Shown one piece after another: positions 36,294 through 45,539 of a stretch of 64,000 bases of DNA. Position numbers and translations under genes: made by a program. The stretch's first letter is position 1. Every line of letters begins with the position of its first letter. The DNA is from Flavobacteriaceae bacterium (GTDB lineage: Bacteria > Bacteroidota > Bacteroidia > Flavobacteriales > Flavobacteriaceae). The stretch is from positions 1 to 64,000 of the forward strand of contig CANFZM010000004.1 of the NCBI GenBank assembly GCA_947451525.1, read 5' to 3'. The notes below the pieces were generated by a model. That model saw only the letters and a list, made by a program, of their open reading frames with translations, had not been told where the DNA came from and did no database searches.

Positions 36294-37253
36294 TTAAGAA
36301 ATGTATATTTCTAACACAGAAGCCTTTCCTTTTATTTCAAACTCCAAAATTTCTGCAGGAAGTAAAACAGTATCTCCTACTTTATAATGGTATTCTTCCC
36401 CTTGATAAGCCAAGGTAAAACTGCCTTCTACACACATATAAACCGTGAAAGATTGGCCGTCTTTGGTTACTGATATAGCACCATCCAACGGAATAAAATT
36501 AGTAGTGAAGTAGTTACAGTCTACAACTGCATTGGAAGTATTCACCATTTTAGAATACTTTTTTTCTGCATCTACAACATCATAATTAATTGCATCTAAT
36601 GCTAAATCTACGTGCAGTTCTCGAGTAGTTCCTTGGGCATCTACCCTATCAAAATCGTATAATCTATAAGTAATGTCGGAGGTTTGCTGAATTTCGGCAA
36701 TTACAGTTCCTGCTCCAATAGCATGAACGGTACCTGTTTCAAGAAAGAAAACATCGCCTTTTTGAACTACTTTGGTATCTAAAATAGATAAAATGGTTTT
36801 GTTTTCTAAACTTTTCAAATATTCTTCTGGGGATGATTTTTCTTTAAATCCAACAATTAACCTAGCATCGGCATCGGCTTGCATTACAAACCACATTTCG
36901 GTTTTGCCAAAAGAATTATGCCGTTTTTTAGCCAATGCATCGTTAGGATGTACTTGAATGGATAAATCTTCTCGGGCATCTAGATATTTAAAAAGCAATG
37001 GAAATTGTTTACCAAATTGTTGGTAGACTTTTGTTCCGAGTACTTTCTCAGGTGATTCGTTAATAATTTCGTTTAACGATTTATCTTTTAAAGTTCCATT
37101 AGCGATAATGCTAACATCGTTTTCTACGGTTGAAATCTCCCAACTTTCTCCTGTGATTTCAGAAGTAATTGGTTTGTTTAAGTAGGTTTTTAATTTGGTT
37201 CCTCCCCATATTCTGTCTTTTAATATAGGCTGGAATTGTAGTGGGTATAGTTT
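36294..37253 (-). CDS. manA: Mannose-6-phosphate isomerase, class I (start likely 37253, MKLYPLQFQPILKDRIWGGTKL)
   Basis: RIWGGTKL, SIQVHPNDALAK, FFLETGTVHAIGAGTVIAEIQQTSD. Confidence 0.92.
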   Translation of the reverse strand, partial: KLYPLQFQPILKDRIWGGTKLKTYLNKPITSEITGESWEISTVENDVSIIANGTLKDKSLNEIINESPEKVLGTKVYQQFGKQFPLLFKYLDAREDLSIQVHPNDALAKKRHNSFGKTEMWFVMQADADARLIVGFKEKSSPEEYLKSLENKTILSILDTKVVQKGDVFFLETGTVHAIGAGTVIAEIQQTSDITYRLYDFDRVDAQGTTRELHVDLALDAINYDVVDAEKKYSKMVNTSNAVVDCNYFTTNFIPLDGAISVTKDGQSFTVYMCVEGSFTLAYQGEEYHYKVGDTVLLPAEILEFEIKGKASVLEIYIS

Positions 37254-37287
37254 CATAAGTTTACAAATAGGCAAAATGTTCATCCTC

Positions 37288-37360
37288 TAGCCCCGATTGA
37301 AGCAAATATCCTTTTTTGTTTTTTCTTTAAAAACAAAAAAGATATTGCGAAAAGCGGGAA
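37288..37360 (+). ncRNA. Structured repeat / candidate RNA element, copy 3
   Basis: tagccccgattgaagcaaatatccttttttgttttttctttaaaaacaaaaaagatattgcgaaaagcgggaa. Confidence 0.6.
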
Positions 37361-37405
37361 AATGGTTTACAAAAGTAAGAAAATGCTTCGCTTTTAAAAA
37401 TAAAT

Positions 37406-37855
37406 TTATGCTTTTTTAAGAATTTGAAGTGCTTTTTCAATATGAATTTTACTAGACATGCTATTGAAAATCATAAGGATAACCCCATTTTTATCGGCTA
37501 CAAAAGTTTCGCGACCTGGAAGAAAAATAAGGGAGTTTTCTACGCCAAATAATTTTCGTAATTTTTTATCGGCATCGGAAAGCAAAATAAAAGGTAGGTT
37601 GAATTTGCTTTTAAATTTTAAATGGGAAGTAACCGAATCGGCGCTAATGCCTATAACTTCGGCTCCTAAGTCTTTGAAATCTTGATAATTATCTCTAAAA
37701 CTACAAGCCTCTGCGGTGCAACCCGGCGTGTTGTCTTTAGGGTAAAAATAAATCACAAGGGATTGTTTTCCAATATAATTGGTGCTGTCAAAAATAGTTC
37801 CGTTAGTGTCTTTTGCTGTGAAATTGGGAAGCGTATCGCCTACTTTTAGTGCCAT
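37406..37855 (-). CDS. bcp: Thioredoxin-dependent peroxiredoxin (BCP)
   Basis: YPKDNTPGCTAEACSFRDN. Confidence 0.95.
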   Translation of the reverse strand: MALKVGDTLPNFTAKDTNGTIFDSTNYIGKQSLVIYFYPKDNTPGCTAEACSFRDNYQDFKDLGAEVIGISADSVTSHLKFKSKFNLPFILLSDADKKLRKLFGVENSLIFLPGRETFVADKNGVILMIFNSMSSKIHIEKALQILKKA

Positions 37856-37856
37856 T

Positions 37857-38267
37857 TTAATTTCCTTTATAGGTTACAAAATTGCGAGGTGTTTCATACA
37901 AAACTACTTCCAATTCATTGGTTGCAGCAATATGACTGCGGAGTTTATTCCAAATTACAACGGCGATATTTTCGGCAGTTGGGTTCAAATCGGCAAAATC
38001 TGGAACGTCTAAATTCAGATTTTTATGATCGAAAGCGTCTTCAATATGCTTTTTTATGAGGTCGGAAAGTATCTTAACATCCACCACAAAACCAGTTTCG
38101 GGGTCAATTGGCCCAGTAACCGAAACGATTAACTCGTAGTTGTGCCCGTGAAAATTGGGATTGTTGCATTTTCCAAAAACAAGATTGTTTTGTGCATCGG
38201 TCCAATCTTTTCGGAATAATCTATGGGCTGCGTTAAAGTGGGCTTTTCTGGAAACGGTAACTTTCAT
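37857..38267 (-). CDS. queD: 6-carboxytetrahydropterin synthase QueD
   Basis: FNAAHRL, GKCNNPNFHGHNYEL, DHKNLN, PTAENIAV. Confidence 0.93.
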   Translation of the reverse strand: MKVTVSRKAHFNAAHRLFRKDWTDAQNNLVFGKCNNPNFHGHNYELIVSVTGPIDPETGFVVDVKILSDLIKKHIEDAFDHKNLNLDVPDFADLNPTAENIAVVIWNKLRSHIAATNELEVVLYETPRNFVTYKGN

Positions 38268-38399
38268 GGGTGCTGGGTATTGGTTTTTTTGACACGAATT
38301 GCACTAATTTGCACAAATTTATTTGGGGATTATTACACTAATTTTCTGCCTATGGCAGGTTCTAGGTTTAACGTAAAAAATTTTTAATTTTTAATTCTT

Positions 38400-38927
38400 C
38401 TATAACTTGTGATCTTCGAGATAGTGATAAAATTCGTCGAAAATTATTTTAAACCAAACGGTATATAGGTCTTGATTTTGTTTCATGTCGGTTCTAACGT
38501 CTTCAATGCACATCCATTTCCAACTTTCCACCTCTTCGGGATTTATTTTTGGCTCGTCGTTGTAATACCCAATCATTACGTGGTCTAGTTCGTGCTCGGT
38601 CAAACCATTATCAAAAGGGGCTTTGTAGATAAAATGGAACAGTTCCTTTAATTCGGTTACAAATCCCATTTCTTCAAATAGTCTTCGCGATCCGGCGCCA
38701 ATATTGGTTTCGCCAGCGCGTTGGTGACTGCAACAGGTGTTGGTCCACAACAATGGGGAATGGTATTTTTGATGGGCGCGTTGTTGCAACATGATTTCGT
38801 TTTTGCTGTTCAATACAAAAACCGAAAAAGCGCGATGTAAAACGGCTTTTTCATGTGCTTCGAGTTTGTTCATCAGCCCAATAGGCTCGTCTTTTTCGTT
38901 GACTAATATTACTTGTTCTTCTTTCAT
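38400..38927 (-). CDS. idi: Isopentenyl-diphosphate delta-isomerase
   Basis: HRAFSVFVLNSKNEIMLQQRA..YHSPLLWTNTCCSHQ, ELDHVMIG; Nudix type I IDI. Confidence 0.95.
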   Translation of the reverse strand: MKEEQVILVNEKDEPIGLMNKLEAHEKAVLHRAFSVFVLNSKNEIMLQQRAHQKYHSPLLWTNTCCSHQRAGETNIGAGSRRLFEEMGFVTELKELFHFIYKAPFDNGLTEHELDHVMIGYYNDEPKINPEEVESWKWMCIEDVRTDMKQNQDLYTVWFKIIFDEFYHYLEDHKL

Positions 38928-39087
38928 AGAATTTTTATGCTTGTCAAAAATACAAAAAAAGAATTGGTACTTGGATTTTAAAATATCAACAACCGTTAAA
39001 CTTTCCTTAAAGATGGATTTTTGGTAATCAAAATGATGTTTTGTAGTGCATTCCTGTTGTAGATTTGTAAATCAATTCAAATAAGGT

Positions 39088-40197
39088 GTGATGAAAAAAA
39101 TCTTTAACTACTGGATACTCCTTCCATTAATCGTCTTAAATGCTTGCGGGCAATCGAATAAAAAAAGTGAATTAACGTCAAAATCTTCTACTATGGAAAA
39201 TGTAATTAACAAACCTGAGAATCCTTATTATTCGAATACGGATACTACAAAATTAAACGTGTCGGATGCCGATTGGAAGAAAGTGCTTTCTCCCGATTTG
39301 TATGCCGTAGCGCGGGAAGCCGATACTGAAAGAGCCTTTACGGGGACTATGTGGAATTCGGAAACTAAAGGAACTTATTATTGTGCCGCTTGCGGTTATA
39401 AATTATTTAAATCCAATCAAAAGTTTACTAGCAGTTGCGGTTGGCCTAGTTTTTTTGAGCAAGATAACAAAGAAAGCATCACTTTTAAATCGGATAATTC
39501 TTATGGAATGCAACGCACGGAAGCTAATTGCGGTAGATGCAACAGCCATTTAGGACATTTGTTTGATGATGGTCCAGAGCCAACAGGTAAAAGATATTGT
39601 ATGAATGCCATTTCATTAGATTTTGTTCCGGATGGCGTAACGCTTAATAAATCCGAAGGAAATTTAGAAACTATAACCCTTGGCGGAGGTTGTTACTGGT
39701 GTGTGGAAGCAGTTTATGAAAATTTAAAAGGAGTAAAATCAGTAGTATCTGGATTTTCTGGAGGAACGGTTGCCAATCCTAGTTACGAAGAAGTTTGTAC
39801 CGGAAGCACTGGCCATGCCGAAGTGGTTCAAATTACTTACGATAAAACGATTACTAATTTGAACGAAATATTTCAAGTCTTTTTTACCGTGCACGACCCA
39901 ACTACTTTAAACCGACAAGGTGCCGATGTTGGAACGCAATACCGTTCGGTTATTTTCTATTCGGATGAAGAACAGAAAAAAGCGGCCGAAAGCATTATAC
40001 AAGAATTGAATGCGAAAAATGTTTATACAAGTAAAATTGTTACTGTGGTGGAAGCATTTAAAAAGTTTTATCCTGCCGATGATTACCACCAAGATTATTA
40101 CAACAATAATAAAGAGCAACAATATTGCAAAATGGTAATCCAACCAAAAATAGAAAAATTCGAGAAGGTTTTTAAAGACCGATTGAAAAAGCAATAA
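39088..40197 (+). CDS. Bifunctional MsrB-MsrA methionine sulfoxide reductase, lipoprotein
   Basis: LNAC lipobox; MsrB (GTYYCAACG, SSCGWPSFF, CGRCNSHLGHLF, RYCMNAISLDF) then MsrA (GGCYWCVEAVYENLKGV, GYxG-like). Confidence 0.95.
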   Translation: MMKKIFNYWILLPLIVLNACGQSNKKSELTSKSSTMENVINKPENPYYSNTDTTKLNVSDADWKKVLSPDLYAVAREADTERAFTGTMWNSETKGTYYCAACGYKLFKSNQKFTSSCGWPSFFEQDNKESITFKSDNSYGMQRTEANCGRCNSHLGHLFDDGPEPTGKRYCMNAISLDFVPDGVTLNKSEGNLETITLGGGCYWCVEAVYENLKGVKSVVSGFSGGTVANPSYEEVCTGSTGHAEVVQITYDKTITNLNEIFQVFFTVHDPTTLNRQGADVGTQYRSVIFYSDEEQKKAAESIIQELNAKNVYTSKIVTVVEAFKKFYPADDYHQDYYNNNKEQQYCKMVIQPKIEKFEKVFKDRLKKQ

Positions 40198-40202
40198 AAC
40201 TA

Positions 40203-40232
40203 AAAAGTCTCCAATAACGGAGACTTTTTTTT
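40203..40232. terminator. Terminator between msrBA and gapN
   Basis: aaaagtctccaataacggagactttttttt. Confidence 0.85.
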
Positions 40233-41811
40233 ATAAAATATAATCGGTAGTGATAAAATTAGATTCTTTGCTATTTAATAATTCTTGTAAAATTTCATTA
40301 TTGTAAGCATTATCTTTAGAAGCGACAAATGTCCTAATAGAAAAGGATCGCAGCGCATCATGAATACTTAAGGTACCTACAGCCGAATCCTTTCTTCCTG
40401 TAAACGGATACACATCGGGACCACGCTGGCAAGAACTATTTAAATTTACACGACAAACTAAATTCACTAAAGTATCAATTAGTGGCGCAAGGGTTTTTAT
40501 ATCTTTTCCAAACAAACTCACTTGCTGACCATAATTAGACTCTGCCATGTCATTTAATGGTTCTTGAATATCTTTAAAGGTCAATATTGGAACTACCGGA
40601 CCAAATTGTTCTTCATGATACACGCGCATTTCTTTATTAATTGGAAACAAAACAGCAGGAAAAATATAATTCTCCGAATGTTGTCCGCCTTTTTTATTTA
40701 TAATTTTAGCACCTTTATCTTTAGCATCATCAATTAATTCCTGAATATAAGCAGGCTTTTCCTTTTCAGGTAATGGAGTTAATAAAACTCCGTTTTCCCA
40801 TGGATTTCCAAAAGGTAAAGCATCTACTTTTTCAGAAAATCTTTTATTGAATTCATCCGCAATGGATTCATGCACGTATAAAATTTTCAATGCCGTACAA
40901 CGTTGACCATTAAAGGATAAAGAACCTGCAACACATTCTTGAATAGCCAAATCTAAATCGGCATCGGGTAAAATAATAGCAGGATTTTTTGCTTCTAATC
41001 CTAAGATTAAACGCAATCTGTTTTTATTTGGATGCTGGTCTTGTAAAGCAATTGCCGATTTACTATTTCCTATTAATGCCAAAACCGCAACTTTTCCGGA
41101 TTTCATGATTGGAGAAGCAACATCTCTACCTCTACCATAAACAATATTAATTACCCCTTTTGGGAAACTACTTCTAAATGCTTCAAGTAAAGGTGAAATT
41201 AGTAAAACACCATGTTTAGCAGGTTTAAAAATAACTGTATTTCCCATAATAATTGCAGGAATCAGTAAAGAAAAAGTTTCGTTTAATGGGTAATTATACG
41301 GTCCGAGGCATAAGACTACCCCAAGTGGCCCACGACGAACCATAGCATTTACGCCTTGACTTTTGGTAAATCTAGAATTGGATCGATCCAATTCTTTATA
41401 ATCTTCAATAGTATCATAAATATAATCCACCGTTCTATCAAATTCTTTTTCAGAATCGGATAATGATTTTCCAATTTCCCACATCAAGAATTTTACTACT
41501 TCGCTTCGAGTAGTTTTCATTTGTGTAACAAAATTTTGCATGCATTTAATACGGTCAATCACTTTCATTGTTGGCCATAATCCTTGTCCGTTATCATAAG
41601 CATCAAAAGCGGCTTTGGTAACTGCAACAGCCTCTGTTTCGCCCATTGCAGGGATACTTCCTAAAAGTGTTGGTGCATAATCTGCAGTGGAAGAAATGGT
41701 TGAAAAAACGGATGTGAATTCGCCTGACCATTTTTTTAATTCTCCATTTACCAAATAAGTATCTTGAAGTAATGGTTGGTTTATTTGAAATTCTAGGGGG
41801 ATTGATTTCAT
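40231..41811 (-). CDS. gapN: NADP-dependent (non-phosphorylating) glyceraldehyde-3-phosphate dehydrogenase
   Basis: ALDH family, [10 protein letters not shown] catalytic Cys, [26 protein letters not shown]. Confidence 0.88.
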   Translation of the reverse strand: MKSIPLEFQINQPLLQDTYLVNGELKKWSGEFTSVFSTISSTADYAPTLLGSIPAMGETEAVAVTKAAFDAYDNGQGLWPTMKVIDRIKCMQNFVTQMKTTRSEVVKFLMWEIGKSLSDSEKEFDRTVDYIYDTIEDYKELDRSNSRFTKSQGVNAMVRRGPLGVVLCLGPYNYPLNETFSLLIPAIIMGNTVIFKPAKHGVLLISPLLEAFRSSFPKGVINIVYGRGRDVASPIMKSGKVAVLALIGNSKSAIALQDQHPNKNRLRLILGLEAKNPAIILPDADLDLAIQECVAGSLSFNGQRCTALKILYVHESIADEFNKRFSEKVDALPFGNPWENGVLLTPLPEKEKPAYIQELIDDAKDKGAKIINKKGGQHSENYIFPAVLFPINKEMRVYHEEQFGPVVPILTFKDIQEPLNDMAESNYGQQVSLFGKDIKTLAPLIDTLVNLVCRVNLNSSCQRGPDVYPFTGRKDSAVGTLSIHDALRSFSIRTFVASKDNAYNNEILQELLNSKESNFITTDYIL

Positions 41812-41917
41812 AAATAATATTTTTTATAAAAATACATTTTATAAAATAACAACAATATTATTTTTCGAAAAGTAATTAACTATATCGTTATAACACAATA
41901 ATTATTAGACAGATAAC

Positions 41918-43480
41918 TTATTTTATTAATACCTCAGCAATTTTCAAAGCGCATTTTTCACCATCAATTGCTGCAGAAATAATTCCACCGGCATACCCTG
42001 CTCCTTCTCCGCAAGGATACAGTCCTTTTATTTGAAGATGCTCTAAAGTTTCTTCGTTTCTAGGAATTCGAACTGGGGATGATGTTCTGCTTTCTGGTGC
42101 GTGCAATATTGCTTCGTTGGTCATATAACCCCGCATGGATTTTCCGAATTCTAGGAATCCTTCTCGCATAATTTGAGTTAAAAACCCAGGAAATACTTGC
42201 CCCATTTCTACTGAAGTGGTGCCTGGAACATAAGACGTTTTAGGAATGTCGGATGAAATTTTATTTTGAGTAAAATCGACCATGCGTTGTGCAGGAACTT
42301 TTTGAGTTTGTCCAGCCAAATGCCATGCTTTTTGTTCGATAGATTTTTGGAATTCCATTCCTGCCAAGGCACCAAATTTGGCAAAAGGTTTAAAATCTTC
42401 GAGTTTTAATTCGACTACAATTCCAGAATTGGCAGTACTTTGATCGCGTTTGGATGGCGACCAACCATTGGTTACTACTTCCCCCGGACTTGTTGCGCAA
42501 GGTGCTATCACCCCACCCGGACACATACAAAAGGAATACATGCCACGACCATTAACTTGTTTTACAATAGAATAAGGTGCTGGCGGTAAATGCTCTCCTC
42601 TAAAATCGCAAGAATACTGAATTTTATCAATCAATTCTTGTGGGTGTTCTGCACGAACTCCTAAAGCGAAAGGTTTGGCTTCTATAAAAATTTTCTTTCT
42701 ATCTAATAATTCAAAAATATCTCGTGCCGAATGTCCTGTAGCAAGAATGACTTTATTTGCAGAAATTGTATCTCCTTTTTGGGTTACAATTCCGTGGATT
42801 TCATTATTTTTAATTACAAAATCGGTTACTCGAGTTTCAAATAAAACTTGACCACCACATTCGATTACTTTTTCTCGAATATCTTGAATAATTTGTGGTA
42901 ATTTATTGGTTCCGATATGGGGATGGGCTTCTACCAAAATATCCGAAGAGGCTCCAAAGCCAACTAATAATTGCAAAATTCTATCTACATCGCCACGTTT
43001 TTTAGAACGGGTGTATAATTTCCCATCCGAATAGGTTCCTGCCCCACCTTCTCCAAAGCAATAATTAGAATCTTCGTTTACTAAATGGTCTACATTAATC
43101 GCTTTCAAATCGCGACGACGACCCCGAACGTCTTTACCGCGTTCGAGAACTATTGGTTTTAAGCCCAATTCTATTAATTGCAAAGCAGCAAATAATCCGG
43201 CAGGCCCTGTTCCTATTATAATTACTTCTTGAGAATTGGAAACATTTTTATATTCTGGAAGTACAAATGTAGTCTCTTTATACGGCTCTTCTTTAAAGAA
43301 AACAGAAGCCTTAATATTAAATTTTATTGCTTTTTGACGTGCATCTATAGACCGTTTTAAAACCACCACTTTTTGTATTTCCTTACCCGAAACATGAAAT
43401 AACTTTGCCACATGTTCTTTTAGTAAAGATTCATTGGCAGCAACTTCTGGGGCAACTTGGGTTTGGATTTCGCGTGGCAT
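41918..43480 (-). CDS. FAD-dependent dehydrogenase (COG2509-like)
   Basis: IIGTGPAGLFAALQLIELGLKPIVLERGKDVRGRRRD, GEGGAGTYSDGKLYTRSK, MCPGGVIAPC. Confidence 0.9.
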   Translation of the reverse strand: MPREIQTQVAPEVAANESLLKEHVAKLFHVSGKEIQKVVVLKRSIDARQKAIKFNIKASVFFKEEPYKETTFVLPEYKNVSNSQEVIIIGTGPAGLFAALQLIELGLKPIVLERGKDVRGRRRDLKAINVDHLVNEDSNYCFGEGGAGTYSDGKLYTRSKKRGDVDRILQLLVGFGASSDILVEAHPHIGTNKLPQIIQDIREKVIECGGQVLFETRVTDFVIKNNEIHGIVTQKGDTISANKVILATGHSARDIFELLDRKKIFIEAKPFALGVRAEHPQELIDKIQYSCDFRGEHLPPAPYSIVKQVNGRGMYSFCMCPGGVIAPCATSPGEVVTNGWSPSKRDQSTANSGIVVELKLEDFKPFAKFGALAGMEFQKSIEQKAWHLAGQTQKVPAQRMVDFTQNKISSDIPKTSYVPGTTSVEMGQVFPGFLTQIMREGFLEFGKSMRGYMTNEAILHAPESRTSSPVRIPRNEETLEHLQIKGLYPCGEGAGYAGGIISAAIDGEKCALKIAEVLIK

Positions 43481-43524
43481 AAATGGTTTTTTGCAAACTT
43501 AATTTAAATTCGGTAAAGTCATAG

Positions 43525-43560
43525 CATAAAAAAAAGGTTTAGCATAAACTAAACCTTTTA
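43525..43560 (-). terminator. Terminator of the T9SS cargo gene 43579-45099
   Basis: Minus strand aaaaggtttagtttatgctaaaccttttttttt. Confidence 0.8.
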
Positions 43561-43578
43561 AAACTGTAAAAATAATTA

Positions 43579-45099
43579 TTATTTTTTGATGAACTTGAAG
43601 TTTTTAACCTCATCGTTCACTTGAATTTTAACAAAATATAATCCGCTTTGTAAATCAGAAACTGAAATAGATTCGATAGTATCCGCAGATTTTAAATCTT
43701 TTATCAAAGCACCACTTATAGAATAAATGGAAACATTCGAAATAATCTCACTTGAAGTATTTGCAATATGCAACACATCGGAAGCAGGATTTGGATACAA
43801 TTTAATTGAATTATCTAATGAATTGGCATCCGTTCCTAGAATATTTGAAGGGTCTAAATAATCTGCTATTCCATTATTATTGGTATCATCATCTGCTGGA
43901 TTACCATTACCATTGTAGTCTTCCATAAAGGTAAGAACGCCATCGCCATCATCATCATTATCCAAATAATTAGGTTTTCCGTCGTTATCGGTATCGATTA
44001 AAACAGAAGTTGCATTTTTATTGGTAAATACATATTCCATATTAGTTAAAATCATATCTCCATCGTCGTCATTATCTAAATAATTAGGCAAGCCATCCAT
44101 ATCCGTATCGTCGTTGGCAAGATTGGTATCGTTATTGGCATCTTCTAAATTGGTTGCAACGGTATCAGTATCAAAATCTACAGCACAATCTACTAGACTT
44201 AAAACTACTGATTTTACCATGCCATTCACCATTGTATATATAGTTTGTGGATTGGAAGTATTGGTAAACATTATAGTAGGAATAGGGTTTGTTTGCGCTT
44301 GCAAATCGGCTAAACTAGTATAGAAAGTAAGTCCTGTAGGATTATTTGGAGCCAAATCATTTTTAACAACTTGTAGATAAAAATCTTCAATTCCATCCGA
44401 ATTGCCATCACATTTTACAAAAGAATAATTCCCAGTAGAATATCCAGGTCTAGTAAATCTCCAACCTTCATGGTAAGCAGTCCATGCTCCTGTATTTCTT
44501 CCTGGTGCAGTAATACCCATATCTCCCGCAAGATTTATTAATCCGGTAACGGCTCTACCACCATTCCAAGCAAGACAATCTTGTTTATCTACTAATTGAA
44601 CATCAATAATACTTTGCGATTCATACAGCACCATTTGGAACGAACTTAAAGTAGTTGAACAACTATAATGTGCATTGTTATTGAAAACTACTACAAATTT
44701 TCGGTAAGGTGCCGTCCCATATATTCCATAAGTAATAAAACCTTGAGAATTATTATTATACAAATCGTTATAACATCCTAAAATAGAATTTTTTACAGGA
44801 AAATTGACATCGGGAACCGATTGTGTAAACGACCAAGGAGATGATTGATTTGCAGTTGTATATCTTAAATCGATATAACCATTAGTACTAACCACAATTT
44901 GATTATAATTTATTCCATAAAAATCAAAATTAAAAGGAAGTCCGATTACATTGGAATTAATATCGTCTTGGGTTCCTTGAACTTGAAAATTAGCGGTATA
45001 TTGTTGAAACGGAATTGGAGTAACCGCATAGTTAGACTGCCCATAATTGAATTGACAAAATAAAACAGAAACTAGTGCTAGAAAGTAGTTTTTAATCAT
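43579..45099 (-). CDS. Secreted T9SS cargo with Ca-binding thrombospondin type-3-like repeats
   Basis: DTDMDGLPNYLDNDDDGDMI, DTDNDGKPNYLDNDDDGDGVL; C-terminus KLYPNPASDVLHI...GLYFVKIQVNDEVKNFKFIKK. Confidence 0.88.
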   Translation of the reverse strand: MIKNYFLALVSVLFCQFNYGQSNYAVTPIPFQQYTANFQVQGTQDDINSNVIGLPFNFDFYGINYNQIVVSTNGYIDLRYTTANQSSPWSFTQSVPDVNFPVKNSILGCYNDLYNNNSQGFITYGIYGTAPYRKFVVVFNNNAHYSCSTTLSSFQMVLYESQSIIDVQLVDKQDCLAWNGGRAVTGLINLAGDMGITAPGRNTGAWTAYHEGWRFTRPGYSTGNYSFVKCDGNSDGIEDFYLQVVKNDLAPNNPTGLTFYTSLADLQAQTNPIPTIMFTNTSNPQTIYTMVNGMVKSVVLSLVDCAVDFDTDTVATNLEDANNDTNLANDDTDMDGLPNYLDNDDDGDMILTNMEYVFTNKNATSVLIDTDNDGKPNYLDNDDDGDGVLTFMEDYNGNGNPADDDTNNNGIADYLDPSNILGTDANSLDNSIKLYPNPASDVLHIANTSSEIISNVSIYSISGALIKDLKSADTIESISVSDLQSGLYFVKIQVNDEVKNFKFIKK

Positions 45100-45186
45100 A
45101 ATATTTGTTTTTAATTTGAAGTTATTTAACAAATATATAAAAAATAGTCAAACTATTGATTTTTAGACTAAAAAAAGAATTTTGAA

Positions 45187-45423
45187 ATGAAAAATATAAA
45201 ATTAATTTGGGATTTTAGAGGTCCAGATGCTGCAAAGATTGCCGAACACCACGAAATTCATTTGAAAGAATATATTAATCTAGAAAAAATTTCATTAAAC
45301 AATACTGGACATGAAGTGTTAAATGAACTTCATGCTATTGCTTTCATGGTAGTATTGGAAGATAATATGATTACAGTTCGAGATGCTTTAAAACCACATC
45401 GTGGAGAGATTTATACCGTTTAA
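45187..45423 (+). CDS. Conserved hypothetical protein (78 aa)
   Basis: Intact ORF IKLIWDFRGPDAAKIAEHHEIHLKEYI. Confidence 0.7.
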   Translation: MKNIKLIWDFRGPDAAKIAEHHEIHLKEYINLEKISLNNTGHEVLNELHAIAFMVVLEDNMITVRDALKPHRGEIYTV

Positions 45424-45535
45424 AATTCCAATAAAGAAATTCCAAATTCCAATGTGTTTTAAAATTCCAATAAAAAAATTCCAAATTCCAATGGTGTTAG
45501 CATCTTGGAATTTGGAATTTTAGACTTGGAATTTA
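45423..45535. repeat. ATTCCAA-type composite repeat: two direct left arms plus one inverted right arm
   Basis: aaattccaataaagaaattccaaattccaa / aaattccaataaaaaaattccaaattccaa / ttggaatttggaattttagacttggaattt. Confidence 0.85.
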
Positions 45536-45539
45536 TATT

